From Bifidobacterium breve (GTDB taxonomy: Bacteria > Actinomycetota > Actinomycetes > S36-B12), in contig CAMCYV010000056.1 in the NCBI GenBank assembly GCA_945885645.1, positions 1-8,337 of the forward strand: a DNA stretch of 8,337 bases. The letters are read 5' to 3'. The position numbers and the translations under genes were made by a program. The notes below the pieces were generated by a model. It was not told where the DNA came from, did not search any database, and saw nothing but the letters and a program-made list of their open reading frames with translations. Below, in pieces: positions 1 through 6,998 of this stretch; positions within the stretch are counted from its first letter, which is position 1, and every line of letters starts with the position of its first letter.

Positions 1-867
1 GATGTCGAATCCGGAGTAAAAGTTAATGTTGAGCGGATCTGGGCAGCCAATGGCTCAAACGAAATTATGGCGCAATTATTTGGCGCATTTGGGGGTCCGG
101 GGACGAAAGCATTGACATTTGATCCCACCTATTCGATGTACCCGGAATATGCCCGTGATTCTTTTACCGAATTAGTATCGATTCCACGGAGAAGTGATTT
201 CACTATCGACCTTGCCGCAGCAATCAAAGCTGTAGCTGTGCACAATCCGAATTTGATAATCCTCACTTCACCAAATAACCCGACAGGAACATCAATCACG
301 TTGGCTGAAATCGAAGAGATTTCTCAAGGAGCGCAAGAAAGTGGAGCCCTGGTTGTGGTTGACGAGGCGTACGCAGAATTCCGAAGCGATAGAGGGGCAA
401 CTGCTCTGACCTTGCTAGATTCGTATCCCAACATAGTCGTTTCGCGAACCATGAGCAAAGCATTTGGCTATGCGGGCGGGCGCCTCGGATATTGCGCCAC
501 AAGTACCAGTGAGATTGTTCAGGCACTTAAATTGGTACGTTTGCCGTATCACCTATCAGCCATCTCACAGGCGGCGGCGATTGCGGCATTGAGTTATGCG
601 AGCGAGTCACTTGATCGCGTAGCGCAAATCACTGATGCGCGAAATCAAATGGCGGCTGAGCTTACCGACATGGGCCTTCTCGTCGCTCACAGTGACGCAA
701 ACTTTCTGTTCTTTGGCGAGTTCGCTGATCGACATGCGATTTGGAGAGGACTTTTTGAACAAGGCATCCTAATCCGGGAAACAGGTCCTTCGGGTTGGCT
801 GCGAGTGAGTATCGGAACCGCTAGTGAGAACGAGTTATTTCTCAACGCCTTAAAAGCGTTAGTCTGA
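1..867 (+). CDS. hisC: Histidinol-phosphate aminotransferase, 5' end cut by window
   Basis: PLP-dependent class II aminotransferase that converts imidazole acetol phosphate and glutamate to histidinol phosphate, in the cytoplasm. The reading frame is open from base 1, so the first ATG at 67 is internal: the preceding codons encode ANGSNE, a conserved HisC stretch. About 288 residues are present; the family is usually 350-370, so roughly 70 N-terminal residues lie outside. Visible motifs are SPNNPTG (cofactor-contacting Asn), DEAY (Asp that pairs with the pyridine nitrogen), SRTMSKAF with the Schiff-base lysine (codon 457-459), the following GGRLGY arginine, and a C-terminal GWLRVSIGT whose arginine binds the substrate carboxylate or phosphate. 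The gene stops 16 bases before hisB and belongs to the same operon. It looks intact apart from the window edge. A paralogous aromatic aminotransferase is possible from sequence alone, but the his context makes HisC by far the best call. Confidence 0.96.
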   Translation, partial: DVESGVKVNVERIWAANGSNEIMAQLFGAFGGPGTKALTFDPTYSMYPEYARDSFTELVSIPRRSDFTIDLAAAIKAVAVHNPNLIILTSPNNPTGTSITLAEIEEISQGAQESGALVVVDEAYAEFRSDRGATALTLLDSYPNIVVSRTMSKAFGYAGGRLGYCATSTSEIVQALKLVRLPYHLSAISQAAAIAALSYASESLDRVAQITDARNQMAAELTDMGLLVAHSDANFLFFGEFADRHAIWRGLFEQGILIRETGPSGWLRVSIGTASENELFLNALKALV

Positions 868-871
868 GTAC

Positions 872-877
872 AGGAGG
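872..877 (+). promoter_or_regulatory. Strong Shine-Dalgarno site for hisB
   Basis: AGGAGG lies six bases before the hisB ATG at 884, within the 16-base gap after the hisC stop. It is the best ribosome binding site in the window and fixes the hisB start at 884 rather than the in-frame ATG four codons later (MTRM). Confidence 0.85.
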
Positions 878-883
878 AAAGAT

Positions 884-1483
884 ATGACCAGAATGGCACG
901 GATCGAACGCGAGACCAAGGAAAGCAGCGTGCTCGTTGAACTTTCCCTTGATGGAACAGGGCAGAGCACCATTGAGACAGGCGTTCCTTTTTTTGACCAC
1001 ATGCTTGCGCAACTGGCAAAACATGGTGGATTTGATTTAGTAGTGAATACTCGAGGCGACCTGCACGTTGACGCGCACCATACGGTTGAGGACACGAGTT
1101 TGGCACTTGGACAGGCGATGAATCAGGCATTAGGGGATCGAGCCGGATTGACTCGTTACGGAGACGCCTTAGTTCCACTAGATGAATGTCTGGTGCAGAG
1201 TGCAGTTGACCTTTCCGGTCGTCCATATTTGGTGCACACCGAACCTGAGTTGGTTGAACTCATTGGGGCCTACGACACAACGTTAACTCGCCATATCTGG
1301 GAATCAATTGTTGCTACATCGCAAATCACTCTGCATGTCAATGTGCTGTCAGGGCGTAATGCTCACCATGTTGTTGAAGCGCAATTCAAAAGTGTCGCCC
1401 GGTCATTACGTACTGCGGTGGCGAGGGACCCACGCGTGGTCGGAGTGCCTTCAACAAAAGGCACACTCACTGCATCGCAGTAA
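884..1483 (+). CDS. hisB: Imidazoleglycerol-phosphate dehydratase
   Basis: Monofunctional HisB (IGPD) that dehydrates imidazole glycerol phosphate to imidazole acetol phosphate, the substrate of HisC. It is 199 residues, the normal size of the stand-alone enzyme; there is no fused histidinol-phosphatase domain as in E. coli HisB, so another enzyme must do that later step. The two metal-binding repeats are clear: FFDHM at 36-40, HVDAHHTVED at 61-70, and GRNAHHVVEAQFK at 157-169. STKG at 190-193 is the conserved C-terminal signature. His and Glu residues of these motifs bind the two manganese ions in the family. The start is set by an AGGAGG site six bases upstream. It lies 16 bases after hisC and 14 before hisH. 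Confidence 0.98.
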   Translation: MTRMARIERETKESSVLVELSLDGTGQSTIETGVPFFDHMLAQLAKHGGFDLVVNTRGDLHVDAHHTVEDTSLALGQAMNQALGDRAGLTRYGDALVPLDECLVQSAVDLSGRPYLVHTEPELVELIGAYDTTLTRHIWESIVATSQITLHVNVLSGRNAHHVVEAQFKSVARSLRTAVARDPRVVGVPSTKGTLTASQ

Positions 1484-1497
1484 GGCAAACACAATTC

Positions 1498-2133
1498 ATG
1501 TCACCCACTGTTGCAGTTCTTGACTACGGCTTCGGAAATGTTCGGTCGGCGCTCCGCGCGGCTGAGCATGTTGGAGCCACCGCAATTTTGAGTTCCGACT
1601 TTGACACCTGTCTAAACGCTGATGGTCTGATCATCCCTGGGGTGGGAGCGTACGCAGCTTGTATGCAGGGAATCGACCGGGTGCGGGGTGGCGCAATCAT
1701 TGACGCGCGAATGGTGGCTAGTCGTCCGGTCTTGGGTATTTGTGTGGGCATGCAGATCATGTTTGAACAGGGTATCGAGCACGGAATTACGACTCGAGGG
1801 CTGGGCCAATGGCCGGGTACGGTTGATCAGCTAGTTGCCCCGATCGTCCCGCACATGGGGTGGAACAACGTTGTGCCGCCAGATTCGTCATCCTTGTTTG
1901 CTGGGGTGGAGTCTGAGTTGTTTTATTTCGTTCACTCCTATGCAGTCCAAGAATGGGTCATGACTGATACAGATCCGTATCAACACCCACCCACGGTGAC
2001 TTGGAGTGATTACGGGGCGCCGTTCATCGCAGCCGTTGAAAATGGTCCACTTTCGGCAGTTCAATTTCACCCAGAAAAGAGTGGTGAGGCGGGACTCACG
2101 CTGATCAACAACTGGGTCGGCACTCTCACCTAG
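1498..2133 (+). CDS. hisH: Imidazole glycerol phosphate synthase, glutaminase subunit HisH
   Basis: Class I glutamine amidotransferase subunit that hydrolyses glutamine and channels ammonia to HisF, which makes imidazole glycerol phosphate and AICAR. The 211 residues match the family length. The catalytic triad is visible: nucleophile Cys82 in GICVGMQ, and His191 and Glu193 in VQFHPEKSG. Also present are the N-terminal LDYGFGN, the PGVGAY loop (48-52), PHMGWN (118-123) and FVHSY (144-148), all typical of HisH and distinguishing it from PabA/TrpG. The start has no good ribosome binding site; only TAAGG overlapping the hisB stop precedes it, so reinitiation from hisB is likely. Its partner hisF is two genes downstream, after hisA. 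Confidence 0.97.
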   Translation: MSPTVAVLDYGFGNVRSALRAAEHVGATAILSSDFDTCLNADGLIIPGVGAYAACMQGIDRVRGGAIIDARMVASRPVLGICVGMQIMFEQGIEHGITTRGLGQWPGTVDQLVAPIVPHMGWNNVVPPDSSSLFAGVESELFYFVHSYAVQEWVMTDTDPYQHPPTVTWSDYGAPFIAAVENGPLSAVQFHPEKSGEAGLTLINNWVGTLT

Positions 2134-2142
2134 ACTGCACCC

Positions 2143-2901
2143 ATGAAATTCACACTTTTACCCGCCGTCGACGTCAAAGATGGAAAAGCTGTTCGCCTTG
2201 TCCAAGGAAAGGCCGGAAGTGAAACTGTTTACGGCTCGCCGCTAGATGCCGCCCAAGCGTGGGTGAATCAGGGCGCAGAGTGGATCCATTTAGTTGACCT
2301 TGATGCTGCATTTGGCACCGGAAACAACTCAACCCTCATCGCCCATGTTGTCGAAAGAATCGGTCGAGAAGTCAAGGTTGAACTCTCAGGCGGAATTAGA
2401 AGTGATGAGAGCTTGAAAGCGGCACTTGCTACCGGCTGCGCGCGAGTGAATCTGGGAACGGCGGCACTTGAAGATCCCGACTGGACCGAAACGGTGATAG
2501 CCGAGTACGGGGATCGAATTGCAGTAGGACTTGATGTGAAAGGGCACACGTTGGCGGCCCGTGGGTGGACAACCGAAGGTGGAGACTTGTGGGAGGCAAT
2601 TGGCCGGCTCGATGCCGCCGGCTGTACCCGATATGTCGTCACCGATGTTGAAAAAGACGGCATGATGCATGGACCCAATTTTCACTTGTTGAAGCAGGTC
2701 ACCGAGGCAACCCGGTCTCGAGTAATCGCATCGGGTGGAATCCATAGGTTAGAGGATCTCCACAAACTTGCCGAGATGAAAGGCATTGAAGGTGCGATTG
2801 TTGGGAAAGCACTTTACGAGCAGGCCTTCAGTCTTCCTGAAGCACTCGTCGCTGTTGAAGGTCGCTACGACCCCTACCAGTGGGGACCGCCACAGCCGTG
2901 A
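2143..2901 (+). CDS. priA: ProFAR isomerase, PriA type (HisA, possibly also TrpF)
   Basis: (Beta/alpha)8-barrel isomerase that opens the ribose ring of ProFAR to give PRFAR, the HisF substrate. Its 252 residues resemble the actinobacterial PriA family rather than plain HisA: LLPAVDV, AVRLVQGKAGS, EWIHLVDLDAAFG, VELSGGIR, ATGCARVN and GGDLW are PriA-like. The likely acid/base pair is Asp10 (PAVDV) and Asp168 (VVTD). Phosphate loops are SGGIR (82-86) and ASGGI (196-200). ARGW supplies Arg140 and Trp142, which match the Arg-x-Trp pair that PriA enzymes use in switching between the histidine and tryptophan substrates. PriA enzymes also perform the TrpF step (phosphoribosylanthranilate isomerase). 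That activity is inference here, although trpE lies downstream. The C-terminus carries a tail of about 13 residues past the usual barrel end, and its last codons overlap hisF by 4 bases. The symbol hisA would also be correct. Confidence 0.93.
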   Translation: MKFTLLPAVDVKDGKAVRLVQGKAGSETVYGSPLDAAQAWVNQGAEWIHLVDLDAAFGTGNNSTLIAHVVERIGREVKVELSGGIRSDESLKAALATGCARVNLGTAALEDPDWTETVIAEYGDRIAVGLDVKGHTLAARGWTTEGGDLWEAIGRLDAAGCTRYVVTDVEKDGMMHGPNFHLLKQVTEATRSRVIASGGIHRLEDLHKLAEMKGIEGAIVGKALYEQAFSLPEALVAVEGRYDPYQWGPPQP

Positions 2902-3680
2902 CACTCGCTGCCCGAGTAATTGCATGTCTTGACGTTGATGCCGGCCGGGTCGTTAAGGGTGTGAATTTTGTTGACCTCGTTGATGCAGGTGACCCAATCG
3001 AGTTGGCATCGATGTATGGGGCGGCCGGAATTGATGAACTTGTGTTTCTTGACATTACTGCGTCAAGTTCAGATCGAGAGACCACACTGGAATTAGTCCG
3101 TCGTAGCGCCGACCAAGTTTTCATCCCGGTCACCGTTGGCGGAGGGATCCGCAGCATTGAAGATATTGATGCCCTTTTGCGAGCCGGTGCTGACAAGGTC
3201 TCAATTAACACCGCGGCAATTGCTCGTCCGGAACTTTTGCGTGAAGCAGCACAGCGGTTCGGCTCCCAATGCATTGTGCTTTCATTGGATGCGCGTCGAG
3301 AATCTGGTCAACCGAGTGGCTTCGGAGTGACCACACACGGAGGCAGAGAATCCGCCGGCCTCGATGCTGTGCAATGGGCGCAGAGTGCGGCTGATTTCGG
3401 TGTGGGTGAGATCTTGCTCAACTCAATGGATGCCGACGGCACCAAAGCTGGATTCGATCTAGAACTCATCAAAGCCGTTCGTGGGGCAGTAAACATTCCG
3501 ATTATCGCAAGTGGAGGTGCAGGCGTTCCCAGCGATTTTGTCGCGGCAATTAATGCGGGCGCGCAAGCCGTGTTGGCTGCAAGCATCTTTCATTTTGGTG
3601 AAGTATCCATCGCTCAGGTGAAAAGTGCACTAAAGGCTGATTCCATCCCAGTTCGTGAATCAACTAGGTTGGTGTCATGA
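2898..3680 (+). CDS. hisF: Imidazole glycerol phosphate synthase, cyclase subunit HisF
   Basis: (Beta/alpha)8-barrel cyclase that uses ammonia from HisH to turn PRFAR into imidazole glycerol phosphate and AICAR. I choose the GTG at 2898, giving 260 residues starting MTLAARVIACLDVD, which matches the usual family start and makes a GTGA overlap with the hisA stop. A GTG at 2880 would add six residues, but it lacks an upstream ribosome binding site. Catalytic aspartates are Asp12 (CLDVD) and Asp131 (SLDARR). Other signatures are RVVKGVNF (17-24), FLDITAS (50-56), VTVGGGIR (78-85), GADKVSINTAA (97-107), LLNSMDADGTKAGFD (173-187) and IIASGGAG (202-209). The C-terminus overlaps hisI by four bases (ATGA). 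No defect is visible. Confidence 0.97.
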   Translation: MTLAARVIACLDVDAGRVVKGVNFVDLVDAGDPIELASMYGAAGIDELVFLDITASSSDRETTLELVRRSADQVFIPVTVGGGIRSIEDIDALLRAGADKVSINTAAIARPELLREAAQRFGSQCIVLSLDARRESGQPSGFGVTTHGGRESAGLDAVQWAQSAADFGVGEILLNSMDADGTKAGFDLELIKAVRGAVNIPIIASGGAGVPSDFVAAINAGAQAVLAASIFHFGEVSIAQVKSALKADSIPVRESTRLVS

Positions 3681-4015
3681 ACGCGGCCAGGGAGTTCATT
3701 GCTCGGATTAAATTCAATGAAGATGGCCTGGTGCCTGTCATTACTCAGGACTCGGTAAGCAAGGAAGTTCTCATGATGGCTTGGATGAATGCCGATGCGG
3801 TGCGGTTAACCATTGACACTGGTATCGGAACTTATTTTTCGCGCAGTCGAAATAGGATTTGGGTGAAGGGTGAAGAGTCAGGAAATGGCCAATTAGTGAG
3901 AAGCTTGCGAGCTGACTGTGACGGGGATACGCTTCTCATGATTGTTGATCAAAGTGGGCCTGCTTGTCATACGGGTAGCCCGACCTGTTTTTTTGATCAG
4001 GGAATTGTTAAGTGA
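3677..4015 (+). CDS. hisI: Phosphoribosyl-AMP cyclohydrolase
   Basis: Opens the adenine ring of phosphoribosyl-AMP to give ProFAR, the HisA substrate. It has 112 residues, the size of the stand-alone HisI enzyme; there is no fused HisE (phosphoribosyl-ATP pyrophosphatase) domain, so hisE must be elsewhere. Signatures are MMAWMN (33-38), YFSRSRNRIWVKGEESGN (53-70), ADCDGD (79-84) and ACHTGSPTCFF (96-106). Asp80, Asp82 and Asp84 are the family's Mg2+ ligands. Cys81, Cys97 and Cys104 are the zinc ligands, shared across the dimer. The ATG at 3677 overlaps the hisF stop as ATGA, and the stop overlaps the trpE GTG as GTGA, so translation is probably coupled on both sides. Confidence 0.97.
   Translation: MNAAREFIARIKFNEDGLVPVITQDSVSKEVLMMAWMNADAVRLTIDTGIGTYFSRSRNRIWVKGEESGNGQLVRSLRADCDGDTLLMIVDQSGPACHTGSPTCFFDQGIVK
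3999..4003 (+). promoter_or_regulatory. Shine-Dalgarno site for trpE GTG start
   Basis: AGGGA inside the last codons of hisI lies eight bases before the trpE GTG at 4012. It supports this GTG as the start despite the overlap with the hisI stop codon. Confidence 0.6.
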
Positions 4016-5556
4016 ATAAGAAAAATTCAGACACACCCGATCTTGCCAATTTTCAAGAGATGGCCCGTGTCCAAAGAGTCGTGCCAGTTTCTCGAACGCT
4101 CCTCGTCGATCACCTCAGTGCTATTGGCCTTTTCCACGCGTTATGCGGGGATCGTGCTGGAACATTTCTACTTGAGTCGGCCGAAGCTGGCGTGCAATGG
4201 TCCCGTTATTCATTCATCGGGGTAAACAGCGCCGCGATGCTCTCAGAATCGCAGGGCAAAGCAGTGTGGAACGGCCGCGTTCCTGAAGGTTTACCGGAGA
4301 GTGGTTCAGCCCTTGAAGTACTCGAAGCCACCCTCGCCCAATTGCGCACGCAAAAGTCAAAGACTTCAGAGACCGGAGACTTCCCCTTTACCGGAGGGCT
4401 TGTTGGGTACATGGCCTATGACATTGTGCGCAATTGGGAAGAAATCGGTGATTCGACAACCGACTCACTAAAAATCCCAAACCTCAGTTTCTTGTTGGCC
4501 TCCGACATCGCAGTCGTGGATCACCTTGAAGGTGACGTGACGTTAATTGCAAACGCAATAAATTTTGATAATTCTGCTGAGCGTGTCGAGCAAGCTTATG
4601 AAGCGGCTATTGCCCGCCTTGACCAAATGCAGGAATCAATTACGCACATTTTGCCAACCGGAGCCCAGATCACGCCCGCACTCGACACTGAATTGGCTTT
4701 ACCACCGCGAGTAACAAGCGAGGAAACGTATCTAAAGAACATTGACACGATCAAGGAATACATTCGTGCAGGTGACGCCTTCCAGGTTGTTCTATCCCAG
4801 CGATTTAGCGTTCCAACGCAGGCAAGCGCTCTGAGCATTTATCGGATCTTGAGGTCAACCAACCCAAGTCCGTACATGTATCTGGTTCGAGTTCCCGATC
4901 CGCTTGATTTTAATCGAGTTGCTTTTGAAATTATCGGTTCATCGCCGGAGGCGTTGGTTACCGTACGTGAACGCAACGCGGTCGTGCATCCGATTGCGGG
5001 AACTCGATGGAGAAGCACAGACCCTGAGCGTGATCGGCTTTTGGCGCAGGATTTATTGGAGGACAAGAAGGAACGCGCGGAGCACCTCATGCTGGTTGAC
5101 CTAGCACGTAATGATCTTGGCCGGGTCTGCACTCCGGGCAGTGTCAATGTCATTGACTTCATGCATGTTGAACGCTATTCGCACGTAATGCACTTAGTGT
5201 CGACCGTGACTGGCGAGCTGAATACTAATGAGGATGCGTTCACTGCACTGAGGGCAACTTTTCCTGCAGGCACACTTTCAGGTGCACCCAAGCCGCGCGC
5301 CATGCAAATCATTGAGGAAATGGAATCAGAAAGGCGTGGGCTTTACGGTGGTTGCATCGGATACTTTGACTTCGCGGGGAATATGGACATGGCAATTGCC
5401 ATTCGAACTGCACTTTTGAAAGATGGAATCGCTTATATTCAAGCTGGCGGAGGTATTGTTGCCGATTCAGTTCCCGAGAGTGAAAACAATGAATGCGTGA
5501 ACAAGGCAATGGCCATTATTCGTGCCGTTGCATTAGCTGAGCAACTTGAACGCTGA
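4012..5556 (+). CDS. trpE: Anthranilate synthase component I
   Basis: Makes anthranilate from chorismate, using ammonia supplied by a TrpG/PabA glutaminase that is not in this window. The 514 residues hold the N-terminal regulatory half and the C-terminal chorismate-binding half, with no fused glutaminase. GTFLLES (50-56) is the N-terminal motif whose serine sits in the tryptophan feedback site in studied enzymes, and SRYSFIG (64-70) follows. The catalytic half has GDAFQVVLSQR (254-264), GSSPEAL (309-315), PIAGTRWR (327-334), AEHLMLVDLARNDLG (356-370), YSHVMHLVS (389-397, with the catalytic-region His391), FPAGTLSGAPK (417-427) and QAGGGIVADSVPESE (477-491). AGTR and TLSGAPK favour TrpE over PabB or isochorismate synthase, and the neighbouring trp-associated membrane gene supports this. 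The GTG start overlaps hisI by four bases, placing trpE in the his transcription unit. Confidence 0.96.
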   Translation: MNKKNSDTPDLANFQEMARVQRVVPVSRTLLVDHLSAIGLFHALCGDRAGTFLLESAEAGVQWSRYSFIGVNSAAMLSESQGKAVWNGRVPEGLPESGSALEVLEATLAQLRTQKSKTSETGDFPFTGGLVGYMAYDIVRNWEEIGDSTTDSLKIPNLSFLLASDIAVVDHLEGDVTLIANAINFDNSAERVEQAYEAAIARLDQMQESITHILPTGAQITPALDTELALPPRVTSEETYLKNIDTIKEYIRAGDAFQVVLSQRFSVPTQASALSIYRILRSTNPSPYMYLVRVPDPLDFNRVAFEIIGSSPEALVTVRERNAVVHPIAGTRWRSTDPERDRLLAQDLLEDKKERAEHLMLVDLARNDLGRVCTPGSVNVIDFMHVERYSHVMHLVSTVTGELNTNEDAFTALRATFPAGTLSGAPKPRAMQIIEEMESERRGLYGGCIGYFDFAGNMDMAIAIRTALLKDGIAYIQAGGGIVADSVPESENNECVNKAMAIIRAVALAEQLER

Positions 5557-5573
5557 TCGAAAGTGTGGGTGAC

Positions 5574-6074
5574 ATGTCGCTAGGACGGAAATACCTACTC
5601 ACAATAGCTCTGCAGTCGATCTTGGCCGGGGCCCTGTTGTGGGTTGGGGGGCTTATCTGGGGGTCGATCCAAAGTGACTTGGTTTCACAGGATCTTGTTG
5701 GGTCAGAACTTGACTCACTTATCTTTGCTGTATGGGCGGTTTCTTTAGCGGTGGTGATTGGCGTCTTGGCAACCCGAACATGGGGGCGAAGGATATTGGG
5801 AACCATGGGTGCCGTCGTTGCTGCGGCAGGCGTTTATTCCTTAATCATCCTCGACAAGGAGGGACTCAATGCGCTTTGGATTTTTGCGATTGTGTTCAGC
5901 TTGGGTTTGATGATCACGAATCTGCTCATTGTTTTCACTTCCAAGAATTGGCCGACTTTGAGTGGAAGATATTCGCGCTCGGCGGCACCGGAGCAAGACG
6001 CTTGGACGCTACTTGATGCAGGCGTTGATCCAACCATCGAGTCAGATCCCGATAAGCCACGATCACGTGATTAA
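5574..6074 (+). CDS. Trp biosynthesis-associated membrane protein, four helices
   Basis: A small integral membrane protein of the actinobacterial family found beside trp genes (TIGR02234/Trp_oprn_chp type). Its biochemical role is unknown. From the ATG at 5574 it has 166 residues; an in-frame GTG at 5565 would add three, and the start is uncertain because neither has a clean ribosome binding site. Four hydrophobic segments are visible, at roughly residues 8-29, 45-65, 72-93 and 101-120. A polar cytoplasmic-type tail follows. The tail carries the family signature: SGRYSR, then DAWTLLDAGVDPT, matching the usual W-x-x-L-D-x-G-x-DPT pattern. It starts 17 bases after trpE and ends 8 before the next gene, so it is cotranscribed. 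Confidence 0.88.
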   Translation: MSLGRKYLLTIALQSILAGALLWVGGLIWGSIQSDLVSQDLVGSELDSLIFAVWAVSLAVVIGVLATRTWGRRILGTMGAVVAAAGVYSLIILDKEGLNALWIFAIVFSLGLMITNLLIVFTSKNWPTLSGRYSRSAAPEQDAWTLLDAGVDPTIESDPDKPRSRD

Positions 6075-6082
6075 ATACAGCC

Positions 6083-6292
6083 ATGACTGAACAACATGAG
6101 GATCATGGTTCCACCCCGGCTGCTTGGACAACGGTTGTGATCGTTGTTTTGGCATTCGTCGTGGGAACGCTGGCGCTGATTCTAGGGAATTGGACCCTCT
6201 TTTGGGTTGGAGTCGGGATGGTCGTCCTCGGCGGTGTTGTGGGCAAGGTCATGGCCATGATGGGTCTGGGCAAGAAAACCGTCAACGCGTAA
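6083..6292 (+). CDS. HGxxPAAW family small membrane protein
   Basis: A 69-residue protein of unknown function that belongs to the actinobacterial HGxxPAAW family. The motif HGSTPAAW is at residues 8-15, after a short acidic, His-containing N-terminus (MTEQHED). Two hydrophobic segments follow, about residues 16-34 and 37-54. The short basic end contains VGKVMAMMGLGKK, also typical of the family. In many actinobacteria this gene sits between the trp-associated membrane gene and trpC, as it does here on its upstream side. The two His residues and acidic neighbours could suggest metal binding, but nothing shows this. It lacks a clear Shine-Dalgarno site, and only 8 bases separate it from the previous stop, so it is probably read by coupling. 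Confidence 0.87.
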   Translation: MTEQHEDHGSTPAAWTTVVIVVLAFVVGTLALILGNWTLFWVGVGMVVLGGVVGKVMAMMGLGKKTVNA

Positions 6293-6317
6293 ATTCAACT
6301 GAACACATGGTGACCAC

Positions 6318-6998
6318 ATGAAAGTTCTCGTGGTCGAAGATGAACGGCCGATTTCAGACCTCATCGGTGTCTATCTAAGGCGAGAAGGCTTCGAGGTGCA
6401 GGCGTGTTTCGACGGCGAATCTGGTTTAGACGCCGCCCAGGGTGAACATTTTGATGTGATAATTCTCGATGTTGGGCTGCCTAAATTAGATGGAACGCAA
6501 ATTTGCCGTCAGCTTCGAGCCGCCAATAATTGGACACCGATAGTTTTTTGCACTGCGCGCGACGACGAAGTGGATCGGGTACTGGGTCTTGAACTGGGCG
6601 CCGACGACTATGTAACCAAGCCATTTAGTCCCCGGGAACTGGTGGCAAGAGTTAAGGCGATTCTTCGAAGATCCGCCCAGCAAGTGACTGAGGTTCTCGA
6701 CGAAGAAGGGGTTCAATTAAACCTCAAAACTAGGCGCGCATCGCACAATGGCAAACCTGTAGTCCTAACGGCGACAGAGTTTGACTTGGTGGCCTACCTC
6801 ATGGCTCGTTCGGGACAAGTGATCGAGCGTGCTGAGTTGCTCGAGAATGTTTGGGGTTACACCGAAGGCCTTGGAACTCGAACAGTTGATGTGCACGTTG
6901 CCCAAATCCGGACAAAACTTGGAGCCGATGCACCCATCCGTACCGTTCGCGGAGTCGGGTACGCATGGGAATCACCATCACCTGAATTGGACACATGA
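6318..6998 (+). CDS. OmpR/PhoB-family response regulator
   Basis: DNA-binding response regulator of a two-component system, 226 residues. The receiver domain covers about residues 1-117: acidic pocket Glu7-Asp8 in VVEDE, phosphoacceptor Asp51 in IILDVGLP, Thr79 in FCTA, and Lys101 in VTKPFSP. An acidic linker leads to a winged-helix DNA-binding domain from about 130 to 216, with LTATEFDLV, RAELLENVWG, the recognition-helix stretch RTVDVHVAQIRTKL (188-201) and the closing IRTVRGVGYAW. All phosphorylation residues are present, so it should be a functional receiver. The gene lies 25 bases after the HGxxPAAW gene and overlaps the kinase gene by four bases (ATGA), so the kinase is its likely partner. 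I cannot assign a specific regulator name. Its targets are unknown; control of the his/trp genes is only a guess from position. Confidence 0.95.
   Translation: MKVLVVEDERPISDLIGVYLRREGFEVQACFDGESGLDAAQGEHFDVIILDVGLPKLDGTQICRQLRAANNWTPIVFCTARDDEVDRVLGLELGADDYVTKPFSPRELVARVKAILRRSAQQVTEVLDEEGVQLNLKTRRASHNGKPVVLTATEFDLVAYLMARSGQVIERAELLENVWGYTEGLGTRTVDVHVAQIRTKLGADAPIRTVRGVGYAWESPSPELDT

Noticed and set aside
687..1226. Long open frame on the minus strand across the end of hisC and start of hisB (179 codons)
   Set aside because: It lies opposite two clearly conserved genes, and its translation shows no recognisable domain and has low-complexity, Ser/Arg/Pro-rich composition typical of antisense shadows.
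2880..2897. Upstream GTG start for hisF adding six residues
   Set aside because: No ribosome binding site precedes it, while the GTG at 2898 gives the family-typical MTLAARVI start and a 4-base overlap like the neighbouring junctions.
2828..3274. Minus-strand open frame of 148 codons opposite the hisA/hisF junction
   Set aside because: Ser/Thr/Arg-rich translation without motifs, antisense to well-conserved HisF; a codon-bias shadow.
3966..3994. Terminator-like pattern near the end of hisI: CGGG-TAG-CCCG followed five bases later by seven T
   Set aside because: The perfect stem is only four base pairs and is separated from the T run. The T run encodes the conserved Cys-Phe-Phe of the HisI zinc motif, so protein constraint explains it. 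Termination here would also cut off the overlapping trpE.
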